A program made the translations under genes and the position numbers. A stretch of 55,327 bases of DNA, taken from contig CAZVNS010000012.1 in NCBI GenBank assembly GCA_964628905.1, positions 1 to 55,327 of the forward strand, in the 5' to 3' direction. How positions within the stretch are numbered: position 1 is the first letter of the stretch; each line of letters opens with the position of its first letter. Source of the DNA: JAJPXC01 sp964628905 (GTDB lineage: Bacteria > Bacteroidota > Bacteroidia > Bacteroidales > Muribaculaceae). The notes under the pieces were generated by a model, which saw only the letters and a list, made by a program, of their open reading frames with translations, was not told where the DNA came from and did not search any database. Shown one piece after another: positions 46,597 through 54,610 of the stretch.

Positions 46597-47835
46597 TTAG
46601 TGGGGGGTGGGGCCGTAGATGAGGGTGTTGAGGGCGGTGGGGCGGAGGATGGCGCGGGCGGCGTCGGTGATGTCGGCGGGGGTGAGGGCGCGGTAGGCGG
46701 GGATTACGGTGTTGATGTCGATTGCGCGTGAGTGGTAGTTGGCGATGTTCTGGGCGCGGGTGAGGAGGTCGACGTTGGAGAATGTGAAGGTGGACTCGCA
46801 GCGGTTGACGGTGCGCCGGAGTTCGTGGTCGCCGACGCCTTGTTCGATGAGCCGCTGGAGGGTGTCGGTGATGGCTTGGCGGGCTTGGGTGATGTGGTGG
46901 TCGGTGTTGCGGCTGAGGCGTGCGGTGATCATGAGCATGCCGGGCTCGTCGGAGCCGGTGATTGAGGCGTCGATGGCGGTGAACAGGTCGGTGGTGTTGA
47001 GGAGTTCGCGGGTGAGGCGTGCTGAGCGTCCGGCGCTGAGGATGTCGGTGATGGTGTCGGCGGCGATGTATTGCTGCATGTCGAATGGCCCCATGGGGTA
47101 GGCCATGATGAGCATGGTGTGGGGCACGGGGGCGTCGACGCGGAGTTCGCGCGCTGAGGTCTGCGGCGGCTCGGGGGCGTAGAGACGGGGTGCTACCTGC
47201 CCTGCGGGGATGTCGCCAAACCATCGGTGGGCCAGCTCAAGGGTGCGGTCGAGGGTGATGTTGCCGGCTACGATGAGCGAGGCGTTGTTGGGGAGGTAGT
47301 GGGAGTGGTAGAATTGGCGCGCCTGGTCGAGGGTGAACTCGGCGATGTGGTTGGGTGTGAGGCCGATCACTGGCCAGCGGTAGGGGTGGGTGGTGTAGAC
47401 CATGCGCCGCAGGTGGTGGGCGATGTCGCCGTAGGGGCGGTTGAGGCATTGCTGCTTGAATTCTTCGATCACTACCTGGCGCTGCACTTCGAGGCTCTCG
47501 GGGGTGAGGTTGAGCCATGCAATGCGGTCGCTTTCGGCCCAGAAGGCTGTCTCGGCGTTGTGGGCGGGGAGGATGTCGTAGAATGAGGTGAAGTCGTTGC
47601 TGGTCCAGGCGTTGTTGACTCCGCCGGCGCTTTCGATGGCTTGGTCGTAGGATGGCACGTGGCGGGAGCCGCCGAACATCAGGTGCTCGAACAGGTGTGC
47701 GATGCCGGTCGATGTGGGGTGTTCGTCGCGGGCTCCCACATTATATAATAGGTTGACCACCACCATGGCCGTCGAGGGGTCGTGGTGGTGGAATATGCGC
47801 AGGCCGTTGGGGAGTGTGGCTGAGTTGACTTGCAT
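46597..47835 (-). CDS. M16 family zinc peptidase
   Basis: The 412-residue protein is a pitrilysin-type peptidase with the inverted zinc motif HLFEH (His47, Glu50, His51) and the downstream ligand region VVIEEFKQQCLNRPYGD (Glu124). RDEHPTSTGIAHLFEHLMFGG and NNAWTSNDFTSFYDILP are classic. It has no signal peptide, so it is likely cytoplasmic and degrades peptides or processing products. The catalytic half and the C-terminal half fit a single-chain member of about 410 residues that dimerises. It overlaps the stop/start of the cyclophilin gene by one base. Confidence 0.92.
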   Translation of the reverse strand: MQVNSATLPNGLRIFHHHDPSTAMVVVNLLYNVGARDEHPTSTGIAHLFEHLMFGGSRHVPSYDQAIESAGGVNNAWTSNDFTSFYDILPAHNAETAFWAESDRIAWLNLTPESLEVQRQVVIEEFKQQCLNRPYGDIAHHLRRMVYTTHPYRWPVIGLTPNHIAEFTLDQARQFYHSHYLPNNASLIVAGNITLDRTLELAHRWFGDIPAGQVAPRLYAPEPPQTSARELRVDAPVPHTMLIMAYPMGPFDMQQYIAADTITDILSAGRSARLTRELLNTTDLFTAIDASITGSDEPGMLMITARLSRNTDHHITQARQAITDTLQRLIEQGVGDHELRRTVNRCESTFTFSNVDLLTRAQNIANYHSRAIDINTVIPAYRALTPADITDAARAILRPTALNTLIYGPTPH

Positions 47836-48719
47836 TATTTGACGATGGTCATGGAGAGGATTTTGACGTCGTCGATTGGTCGGTCGGAGCGGTCGGTGGC
47901 CACTTTCTCGATTTTGTCGACTACGTCCAAGCCTGACTCTACCTGGCCAAAGACGGTGTACTGGCTGTCGAGGTGGGGGGCGCCGCCGACTGTGGAGTAG
48001 GCTTGGCGCATCTCGGGGGTGAGGATGGGGGCCGAGGGGTCGACTTGCGACTCTGTGATGGCGATGAGTTCTTCCTGGAGCTTCTGGAGCCCGGCTTGGT
48101 CGCCGGCGGCTTGCATCTGGCGTATCTGGCTCATGCGCTCGGCGGCGAGCTGGTTGAAGATGCCTTGCATCTGTGCCTGGCGGAGCTGCTGGTCCATGCG
48201 GTCGAGCTGGGCGGCGCTGTAGGTTTGGCCGGTGACGATGTAGAATTGCGAGCCTGACGAGCGGCGCTCGGGGTTGGCCTGGTCGCCGGTGCGTGCTGCG
48301 GCCAGTGCGCCGCGCTGGTGGAAGTGCTGCGGGAAGCGGATTTCGGCCTCAAGGGTGTAGCCGGGCCCGCCGGCGCCGAGCTGCTGGCCGGGGGCGGCGG
48401 TGCGCGAGTCTGGGTCGCCGGTCTGTATCATGAAGTCGGAGATCACGCGGTGGAATAGCACGCCGTTGTAGTATCCGTCGTTGACGAGTTTGAGGAAGTT
48501 GTCGCGGTGTTGGGGTGTGTCGCCGAAGAGGCGCACGCGGATGTCGCCCATCGATGTGTGGATGTCGACGAGCACGTCGCTGGTGTCGTTGGGGGTCATG
48601 GTTGCGTGGTTGTTGGTTGATGAGGCCGATGATGCTGAGTCGCCGGAGGAGTTGCCGGCTTGGGTGTTCTGGCAGCTGACCATTGCGATGAGCATCGCCA
48701 GGAGGAGTGTGATGCGCAT
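47835..48719 (-). CDS. Cyclophilin-type peptidyl-prolyl isomerase lipoprotein
   Basis: The 294-residue lipoprotein (lipobox MVSC) has a cyclophilin domain: GDTPQHRDNFLKLVNDGYYN, LFHRVISDFMIQTGDP with the catalytic Arg in FHRV, GSQFYIVTGQ and YTVFGQVESGLDVVDKI. An insertion of about 60 mostly helical, Gln-rich residues (RMDQQLRQAQMQGIFNQLAA) interrupts the domain after the catalytic core. It probably assists folding in the periplasm. It is the middle gene of a three-gene minus-strand operon. Confidence 0.92.
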   Translation of the reverse strand: MRITLLLAMLIAMVSCQNTQAGNSSGDSASSASSTNNHATMTPNDTSDVLVDIHTSMGDIRVRLFGDTPQHRDNFLKLVNDGYYNGVLFHRVISDFMIQTGDPDSRTAAPGQQLGAGGPGYTLEAEIRFPQHFHQRGALAAARTGDQANPERRSSGSQFYIVTGQTYSAAQLDRMDQQLRQAQMQGIFNQLAAERMSQIRQMQAAGDQAGLQKLQEELIAITESQVDPSAPILTPEMRQAYSTVGGAPHLDSQYTVFGQVESGLDVVDKIEKVATDRSDRPIDDVKILSMTIVK

Positions 48720-48733
48720 GGTGGGGTGGGGTG

Positions 48734-49111
48734 TTAGATGCCTCGGGCGAAGAGGCGCTTGTAGATACGGCGGAAGTTGTCGTCAGAGACGTTGAGCTCT
48801 GAGATGCGGCTCTCGTAGTCTTTACCCCAGATGGCTTCGAGCAGGGTGCCGATGTAGCGGCGCTCGCGGTCGCGGTCGATGGTGGCGGCCACCAGGGCGT
48901 TGACGGCCTGGGCGAAGCCTTCGGGGTCGATTGCGAAGAGGTAGCGCGCGGCTGAGGCTGTGAACTGCCCGGTGGAGTCGGCTTTTATGATGTTGTCGAT
49001 CAGCGGTTGGATGTTGTCGGCGTCGAGCTGCTCTATGTTGTTGGCTATGTATTCATATGTGATCAGGCCGTCGGGGTCTTTGACCACACTCTTGGGTAGG
49101 TCTGTGCTCAT
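48734..49111 (-). CDS. Hypothetical helical protein upstream of cyclophilin gene
   Basis: The 125-residue protein is predicted to be all-helical and soluble (ADNIQPLIDNIIKADSTGQF, AARYLFAIDPEGFAQAVNAL). No family or motif is recognised. It is the first gene of the operon with the cyclophilin and the M16 peptidase (14-nt gap to the cyclophilin) and shares a divergent promoter region with the queuosine-precursor transporter. Confidence 0.7.
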   Translation of the reverse strand: MSTDLPKSVVKDPDGLITYEYIANNIEQLDADNIQPLIDNIIKADSTGQFTASAARYLFAIDPEGFAQAVNALVAATIDRDRERRYIGTLLEAIWGKDYESRISELNVSDDNFRRIYKRLFARGI

Positions 49112-49134
49112 AATATGTAGCTGTTGTTACACCG

Positions 49135-49142
49135 CGAAGGTA
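49135..49142 (-). promoter_or_regulatory. -7-like element TACCTTCG
   Basis: The minus strand reads TACCTTCG 23 nt before the hypothetical-protein start codon. It follows the TAnnTTCG variant of the -7 box. Confidence 0.45.
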
Positions 49143-49184
49143 GCAAAAAAGCGTTAATCCCGCCAATATGGGCGAAAAAATGCG

Positions 49185-49192
49185 TATCTTCG
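49185..49192 (+). promoter_or_regulatory. -7-like element TATCTTCG before the preQ1 riboswitch
   Basis: TATCTTCG lies 17 nt upstream of the riboswitch stem. Transcription starting near 49199 would begin just before the aptamer. Confidence 0.5.
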
Positions 49193-49209
49193 CGCTGCTA
49201 AAACCCCGC

Positions 49210-49240
49210 GGAGTGCTTGTAACCTCCTAAAAAACAAGAA
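49210..49240 (+). ncRNA. PreQ1-I riboswitch
   Basis: The sequence forms the compact preQ1-I pseudoknot. P1 is GGAG (49210-49213) with CTCC (49224-49227). Loop 1 is TGCTTGTAAC, and the A-rich loop AAAAAA leads to CAAG (49235-49238), which pairs perfectly with CTTG (49216-49219) to form P2. The TAAC before the closing strand and the A-rich tail match known aptamers. The 3' end of P2 lies 4 nt from the transporter ATG, so ligand binding would hide the ribosome-binding region. The gene downstream is a queuosine-precursor transporter, which agrees with the ligand. Confidence 0.88.
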
Positions 49241-49242
49241 TT

Positions 49243-49989
49243 ATGAATCGAAATCAACCCATGCCCTCCGAGCCGCAGGGCTCACAAAGCGGCTTCTCCC
49301 CGATATTCGTTGTGCTGGCGGCGCTCTTCAGCGTATGCCTGATTGTGTCCAACCTGCTCGAGATCAAGACCATCGACCTGGGCCCGCTGACGCTGACGGC
49401 GGGAGTCGTGGTTTTCCCCATCAGTTATATATTGAGCGACTGCATCGTCGAGGTCTACGGCTTCGGGCGTGCGCGGCTGGTGATATGGATGGGGTTTGCG
49501 TTGGCGCTGCTGGTGTCGGTGCTGTTGCGCCTGGGGATACTGCTTCCCGGCGGGGCCAACTGGGAGGCACAGGAGGCGATGGAGCGCATCTACGGGTCGG
49601 TGCCGCGGATCATGGTGGCGAGCTTCGGCGCGTTTGTGTGCGGCTCGATGGTCAACGCCTACGTGATGAGCCGGATGAAGGTGCGTCAGCGGGGGCGCCA
49701 CTTCTCGGTGCGCGCCATCGTGTCAACGCTGTGGGGCGAGGGGGTTGACTCCTGCGTGTTCTTCCCCGTGGCGTTTGCCGGAGTGCTGCCGTGGGGCGTG
49801 ATAGTGTCGATGATACTGACGCAGGCGCTGGTCAAGACGCTCTACGAGGTGATGGCGCTGCCGGTGACGCTCAGGGTGGTGCGCAGGCTCAAGAGGGCCG
49901 AGCGGAGCGACGTGTTCGACACCGATGCCGACTACAGTTGGTGGCGGTTTTCGGGCGCGAGCCGCCACGGCGACCCCAAAATTTCATGA
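49243..49989 (+). CDS. yhhQ: Queuosine precursor transporter (YhhQ/VUT family)
   Basis: The 248-residue membrane protein has six hydrophobic segments and the family features: VLAALFSVCLIVSNLLEIKT at the start, VVFPISYILSDCIVEVYGFG and STLWGEGVDSCVFFPVAFAG. YhhQ-type transporters take up queuosine precursors such as preQ0 and preQ1 for tRNA modification. A preQ1-I riboswitch directly before the start codon supports this and predicts repression when preQ1 is plentiful. No queuosine biosynthesis gene is adjacent, so the host may rely partly on salvage. Confidence 0.92.
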   Translation: MNRNQPMPSEPQGSQSGFSPIFVVLAALFSVCLIVSNLLEIKTIDLGPLTLTAGVVVFPISYILSDCIVEVYGFGRARLVIWMGFALALLVSVLLRLGILLPGGANWEAQEAMERIYGSVPRIMVASFGAFVCGSMVNAYVMSRMKVRQRGRHFSVRAIVSTLWGEGVDSCVFFPVAFAGVLPWGVIVSMILTQALVKTLYEVMALPVTLRVVRRLKRAERSDVFDTDADYSWWRFSGASRHGDPKIS

Positions 49990-50044
49990 AATGGGGTCTA
50001 AAATGGTCAAAACTTGTACTTTATTTGAAAAAAATTTGAAAGCA

Positions 50045-50077
50045 TTGCTACGAATTGAAAAAAAAGCGCGATATTTG
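50045..50077 (+). promoter_or_regulatory. Probable promoter of the HU gene
   Basis: TTG at 50045-50047 and GATATTTG at 50070-50077 are 22 nt apart, one mismatch from the -7 consensus. The leader to the HU start codon would be about 85 nt. Confidence 0.4.
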
Positions 50078-50168
50078 TGCATGCAAATTCCGCCACTTCG
50101 CCCTCTTTTGGGGGTTAAGAGGCTGAAAGCAAGCAAGTTCTTATCATTATCATAAAAATTTTACAACA

Positions 50169-50441
50169 ATGACTAAAGCTGACATCGTAAACGAAATTTC
50201 ACGTTCAACCGGCATCGACAAGGCCAATGTACTCGAAACCATCGAAAAATTCATGGAGGTAGTTAAGGATTCACTGGCCCACGGCGAGAACGTGTATCTC
50301 CGCGGCTTCGGTAGCTTCATCGTGAAGATCCGCTCAGAGAAGACCGCCCGCAATATCTCCAAGAACACCACCATCATCATCCCCGAGCACAAGATTCCCG
50401 CGTTCAAGCCCGCCAAGGTGTTTATGGAAGATGTTAAATAA
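50169..50441 (+). CDS. HU family nucleoid DNA-binding protein
   Basis: The 90-residue protein has the HU/IHF fold: MTKADIVNEISRSTGI, the FMEVVKDSLAHGENVYLRGF saddle region, GSFIVKIRSEKTARNI and a shortened arm NTTIIIPEHKIPAFKPAK containing the intercalating Pro (PEHKIPAFKP). It bends and compacts DNA. The AT-rich leader with an A-rich stretch before the ATG fits the strong translation expected for such a protein. Confidence 0.95.
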   Translation: MTKADIVNEISRSTGIDKANVLETIEKFMEVVKDSLAHGENVYLRGFGSFIVKIRSEKTARNISKNTTIIIPEHKIPAFKPAKVFMEDVK

Positions 50442-50519
50442 TACGAGTTGGCGTTGCGTATAGACACCTACCCCGTATGACTACATTATTTTCTAACCAT
50501 ATTTTAAACCACGCGTAAA

Positions 50520-50609
50520 ATGCCAAGCGGAAAAAAACGTAAAGGTCACAAGATGGCTACCCACAAGCGCAAAAAACGTCTGAGAAAGAACCGTCATAAG
50601 AAGAAATAA
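50520..50609 (+). CDS. Tiny basic AURKAIP1/COX24-like protein
   Basis: A 29-residue protein, MPSGKKRKGHKMATHKRKKR then LRKNRHKKK, is too short for usual gene callers but matches a very conserved Bacteroidetes mini-protein usually placed in the AURKAIP1/COX24 (mS38-like) family. Half of its residues are Lys or Arg, as expected for a ribosome-bound peptide. It lies 78 nt downstream of the HU gene on the same strand. A ribosomal role is established knowledge for the mitochondrial relatives and inference here. Confidence 0.8.
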   Translation: MPSGKKRKGHKMATHKRKKRLRKNRHKKK

Positions 50610-50678
50610 TTGAGCGGCCGCGCGTCGGCCCTCAGCCACTTCTCTCTTAGTGCGCTGAAATTTCTACAAACGCCACAC

Positions 50679-50750
50679 AAGAACAAACCTTGAGGGGATG
50701 CTGACCACTACGCAGGCTAAGCCCCGCGAGCGTTTGTTCTTAGCGTTTTT
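50679..50750 (+). promoter_or_regulatory. Large hairpin with T-run in the RNase E/G leader
   Basis: AAGAACAAAC (50679-50688) pairs perfectly with GTTTGTTCTT (50732-50741). A GGGG/CCCC pair (50694-50697 and 50722-50725) continues the fold inside, and TTTTT follows at 50746-50750. It could terminate the HU/mini-protein transcript or act as a regulatory leader for the RNase gene. Confidence 0.6.
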
Positions 50751-50850
50751 GTATCACCGTGAGGACTGTTGACACAGCAGCGACGTATCCCCCCCGGTGC
50801 GTCCGCGCCGCCGGTCAACGCCCCCACCCGTAACCAACCACAATCCAGTA

Positions 50851-52476
50851 ATGAAAAGCGAACTCGTAGTTGACGTAAAGCCAACCGAGGTATCGATAGC
50901 CCTGCTCGAGGATTCGCGGCTCGTTTCACTCCAGAAAGAGTCGCGCAACATATCCTACGCCGTGGGCGACATCTACCTCGCCAAGGTTAAGAAGCTCATG
51001 CCCGGCCTGAACGCCGCCTTTGTCAACGTGGGCTACGAAAAGGAAGCATTCCTGCATTACCTGGACCTTGGCTCACACTTCTCAACCTACTCCAAATTCC
51101 TCCACCAACTCCTCGACGACCCCAAAGCACCAATCCCGCAGCTGTCGAAGATGAAGCTCCTGCCCGACATCGACAAGCACGGATCAATCATCGACGCGCT
51201 CCAGTCAGGCGAGCAGCTGCTGGTGCAGATCGTCAAAGAGCCCATCTCATCCAAAGGCCCGCGACTCACCACCGAGCTGTCGCTCACAGGCCGATACATG
51301 GTGCTGATACCCTTCAGCGACAAGATATCCATATCGCAGAAGATCAAGACCACCGAGGAGAAGCTGCGCCTGCGCCAGCTCATCGAGAGCATCAAGCCCA
51401 AGAACTTCGGCGTGATCATACGCACCTCAGCCGAGGGGAAACGAGTAGCCGAGCTCAACAACGAGCTCAAAACCCTTGTCAAATGCTGGGAGGACACCCT
51501 GGCCAAAGCCCGCCGCTCACAGGCCACCGCCCTCGTCTTCGAGGAGGAGAGCCGCATCGTCAGCGTGCTCCGCGACGTGTTCAGCCCCTCGTTTGAAAAC
51601 ATCTACGTCAACGACGACGAAGTGATGTCGCAAATCCGGAAATACGTGTCGCTCATCGCCCCCGAGCGCAGCGACATCGTCAAGCCCTACAAGGGCGACA
51701 TACCCATCTTCGACCACTTCAACATCACCAAGCAGATCAAGTCGTCGTTCGGCAAGACCGTCTCCTTCAAGTCAGGAGCCTACATCATCATCGAGCACAC
51801 CGAAGCCCTGCATGTGATCGACGTAAACTCCGGCAACCGCTCCAAAGCCTCAGCCGACCAGGAGAGCAACGCCCTCGACGTCAACCTCCGCGCCGCCGAC
51901 GAGATAGCCCGCCAGCTGCGCCTCCGCGACATGGGCGGCATCATCGTTATCGACTTCATCGACATGAACTTCGCCGAGCACCGTCAGAAACTCTACGAAC
52001 ACATGCGCGAAGTGATGGCCACTGACCGCGCCCGCCACAACATCCTGCCGCTGAGCAAGTTCGGCCTGATGCAGATCACCCGCCAGCGCGTGCGCCCCGC
52101 CCTCGACATCGAGACCGCCGAGACCTGCCCCTCATGCTACGGCAAGGGGCACGTGCAGCCTTCGCTGCTGTTCACCGACACACTCCACGAGAAGCTCGAA
52201 TACCTGGTCAACACCCTTCAGGCCAAAGGGTTCGTGATGTACGTACACCCCTTTGTCGACGCCTACCTCAAGAAGGGTCTGCTGTCGCCCTACTGCCGCT
52301 GGCGCATGGAGCTGGGGCGCAACTTCAAGATCGTGCCCGACCAGTCGCTGGCCTACCTGCAATACCGCGTGATAGGCCGCGACGGCAACGAGATCGACCT
52401 CAAGGAGGAGAAGGACATGGCCTCATCATCAACCAAAAACAAGACCAAAGCCAAGACCCGCAACCCGCAGGAATGA
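50851..52476 (+). CDS. rng: Ribonuclease E/G family endoribonuclease
   Basis: From the ATG at 50851 (541 residues; an upstream in-frame start adds 18 residues inside a low-quality stretch) this is an RNase G-like enzyme. An S1 domain near the start (AKVKKLMPGLNAAFVNVGYE) is followed by the RNase H-like/5' sensor region and the DNase I-like catalytic region (HVIDVNSGNRSKAS and IIVIDFIDMNFAEHR, giving the metal-binding Asp pair). The Zn-link CPSCYGKG comes near residue 430. It cleaves single-stranded A/U-rich RNA in rRNA processing and mRNA decay. It lacks the long RNase E scaffold tail. A structured leader precedes it. Confidence 0.93.
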   Translation: MKSELVVDVKPTEVSIALLEDSRLVSLQKESRNISYAVGDIYLAKVKKLMPGLNAAFVNVGYEKEAFLHYLDLGSHFSTYSKFLHQLLDDPKAPIPQLSKMKLLPDIDKHGSIIDALQSGEQLLVQIVKEPISSKGPRLTTELSLTGRYMVLIPFSDKISISQKIKTTEEKLRLRQLIESIKPKNFGVIIRTSAEGKRVAELNNELKTLVKCWEDTLAKARRSQATALVFEEESRIVSVLRDVFSPSFENIYVNDDEVMSQIRKYVSLIAPERSDIVKPYKGDIPIFDHFNITKQIKSSFGKTVSFKSGAYIIIEHTEALHVIDVNSGNRSKASADQESNALDVNLRAADEIARQLRLRDMGGIIVIDFIDMNFAEHRQKLYEHMREVMATDRARHNILPLSKFGLMQITRQRVRPALDIETAETCPSCYGKGHVQPSLLFTDTLHEKLEYLVNTLQAKGFVMYVHPFVDAYLKKGLLSPYCRWRMELGRNFKIVPDQSLAYLQYRVIGRDGNEIDLKEEKDMASSSTKNKTKAKTRNPQE

Positions 52477-52510
52477 CCGCCCCGCCCGGGCCCATTCCCC
52501 CACCCAACAC

Positions 52511-52547
52511 CGCGAGCCTGCCCCCGACCACCGGGAGCAGGCTCGCG
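52511..52547 (+). terminator. Rho-independent terminator of the RNase gene
   Basis: CGCGAGCCTGC and GCAGGCTCGCG form a perfect 11-bp stem, followed by CCGTTTATATT. It lies 35 nt after the RNase stop codon. Confidence 0.85.
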
Positions 52548-52714
52548 CCGTTTATATTACCATAGTTTGGACTACTCACCAGCGAGCCGTTCTAACATAT
52601 CAGTTGACTCGGCTGCTGGCGGATCTGCCATACCTGTGAATAGTAGGGCCGCACCCGGGACGTCTGGGATAACGGTGTGGGGAGCGACCCTGCTTGTGGG
52701 GGGAGGGATGGGGG

Positions 52715-54610
52715 TTAGCGGCCGCCGGGACTGTTGCCGGAGCCGGTGGTGCGGGCGGTGACGGTGGATGATGAGGTGCCGGCGGTGAGGGTGTAGCTCG
52801 AGCCGTTGGTCAGGCCGGGGCAGGTGATGAGGATGGCGCTGCCGGAGCTGCTGCCGGGGCCGCCGGGGCCGAAGCCGCCTCCGCTGCCCGACGAGGTGTA
52901 GTCGCTGGGCACGGTGAACTCGGCCAACACCGTCGAGCCGCTCTTGAGGGTGATGGTGGAGCCGGCGGTGGCTGAGCCGTTGCCGCTGACGTAGGGCTGG
53001 GTGGAGGCCGACGATGAGGGGGTGCCGTTGCTTCCGCCGACGGCCAGCAGGGTGCCTCCGGTGAAGATCACGGAGTAGCCCTCCTCGTCGTTGGCGTCAA
53101 TGCCGGCCTCAGGGGATGAGGAGCCGAAGGCGCGGATGGTGCCGCCGTTGATGTAGAGGTTTCCGTTGGAGTCGAGTCCGTCGTTGTTGGTGGCTACGAC
53201 GCAGATGTCGCCGCCGTTGATGCGCATGTGCGATGATGAGTTGATGGCGTCGTCGTAGGAGTGTACGGTGATTGTGCCGCTGTTGATGATGAGCTCACCC
53301 TTGCTCTCGATGCCTTCGGAGCGGCCGCAGGTGATGCTGATAGTGCCGCCGTCGACCTGCATGTAGGTGTCGGCCTTGATGCCTTTGGGGGAAGACTTTC
53401 TGTCGGAATCTATGTTGTCGGTACTGCCGGTATAGTTTTGGTTGATGGTGGAGCCGTTGTAGTATACGATGCCGCCTGAGGTGGTGATGTCGACTGTGCC
53501 GTCGGTGATGTAGAGCGAGCCGTCGCAGCTGATACCCTTGCCGCCTCCGCCAGTGGCAGTGAGGTTAAGTTCGCCGCCGCTGATGTTGATGTCGATGTCG
53601 GCCGACAGGCAGCTTGAGGCTTTGGTTTTGAGATTGGTGGAGTCCCAGACGCCGCCGCCTGCAACTTTGGCGGTGATGGTGCCGCCGCTGACGTTGATGT
53701 CGCCCTCGGTCTTGATGGCCTTTGAGGCGTCGGCGGTGACTTCGGCGGTGAAGGTGCCACCGGTGATGGTAGCCGTGCCGGTGTCCTCAGCCTCGCGGTC
53801 GGTGGAGTCCTTGAAGTCGACTTGCAGAGCGTCGTCGCCCACACCCTTGATGGTGATTGATCCGCTCTCCTGGAGGAAGTACTGGGCGCAGTTGATGCCG
53901 TCCTTCACAGCCTCGGTAATGGTGAGCGAGCAGTTTTTCAGCTCCACGTACTCCTTGGCGCTGATGGCGTGGCCCTTTTTGCCGGCCACAGTGAGCGCGC
54001 CTTTGCCCTTGAGCTCAAGGTGACCTTTGCAATAGAGGGCTGCCTTCTGTGAGCCTGACGCGCCGTCGGTCAGACAGTTGTCGGTGCCGTTTTTGGCGCT
54101 CACGGCGATGCGTTTGCCGCACTCTACGTCGATAGCCGCCCCGGTGGGGTTGGTGATGTCGACGCCGCACAGGTCGAGCGACATCTTATATGAGCCGTTG
54201 AGTGTGAGCGAGCCGTCGGTGGTCGTGCCCGAGAGGGAGTAGTTGATTTCACCGCAGGTGTCGTCGCCTACCGATGAGCTCTGGGTGATGGTGACGTGGG
54301 CGCCGTCGACTGTGGCGTCGATGTATTGTGCCACGTTGCCGGCCACAGTGACTGTTGCGGCAGAGCCGCTGTAGGCGATTTCGACGGTGTTGTCGTCCAT
54401 GACGGTTTCAACCACGGTCATTGTGGAAATGTCGGCGATGTTGAACTCGCGGCCCTGCAGGGTCAGTGTTGAGCCGGCGGTAACCTGGCCGCGTCCCATC
54501 TGCGATGAGGGGAATGAGTAGGTGACAGCACCGGAGGTGACATTGAGCGAGCGCGCCCCGGCGGTGAGAGTGCAGAGGGCGGCTGCGAGGAGTATCATTG
54601 ATTGCTTCAT
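52715..54610 (-). CDS. Secreted beta-helix carbohydrate-binding protein (Cthe_2159-like)
   Basis: The 631-residue exported protein (signal about 1-20) contains a long parallel beta-helix made of repeated rungs. Each has a strand then Asn-Gly-Gly or Gly-Gly turns (NISGGELNLTATGGGGKGIS, MRINGGDICVVATNNDGLDS, INSGTITVHSYDDAINSSSH). This pattern matches the Cthe_2159 carbohydrate-binding family, whose founder binds cellulose and pectin-like polymers. Before it is an Ig/BACON-like segment, and the end is Gly/Ser-rich. No catalytic residues of pectate lyases are evident. The start overlaps the stop of a small secreted partner gene upstream. Confidence 0.78.
   Translation of the reverse strand: MKQSMILLAAALCTLTAGARSLNVTSGAVTYSFPSSQMGRGQVTAGSTLTLQGREFNIADISTMTVVETVMDDNTVEIAYSGSAATVTVAGNVAQYIDATVDGAHVTITQSSSVGDDTCGEINYSLSGTTTDGSLTLNGSYKMSLDLCGVDITNPTGAAIDVECGKRIAVSAKNGTDNCLTDGASGSQKAALYCKGHLELKGKGALTVAGKKGHAISAKEYVELKNCSLTITEAVKDGINCAQYFLQESGSITIKGVGDDALQVDFKDSTDREAEDTGTATITGGTFTAEVTADASKAIKTEGDINVSGGTITAKVAGGGVWDSTNLKTKASSCLSADIDINISGGELNLTATGGGGKGISCDGSLYITDGTVDITTSGGIVYYNGSTINQNYTGSTDNIDSDRKSSPKGIKADTYMQVDGGTISITCGRSEGIESKGELIINSGTITVHSYDDAINSSSHMRINGGDICVVATNNDGLDSNGNLYINGGTIRAFGSSSPEAGIDANDEEGYSVIFTGGTLLAVGGSNGTPSSSASTQPYVSGNGSATAGSTITLKSGSTVLAEFTVPSDYTSSGSGGGFGPGGPGSSSGSAILITCPGLTNGSSYTLTAGTSSSTVTARTTGSGNSPGGR

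Noticed and set aside
46469..47224. Arg/His/Pro-rich minus-strand frame in the M16 gene region
   Set aside because: It is in a shifted frame of the peptidase gene, with extreme composition typical of out-of-frame reading.
52567..52761. Plus-strand frame of 64 codons after the RNase terminator
   Set aside because: It lies after a strong terminator, overlaps the end of the beta-helix gene and has no promoter or family features.
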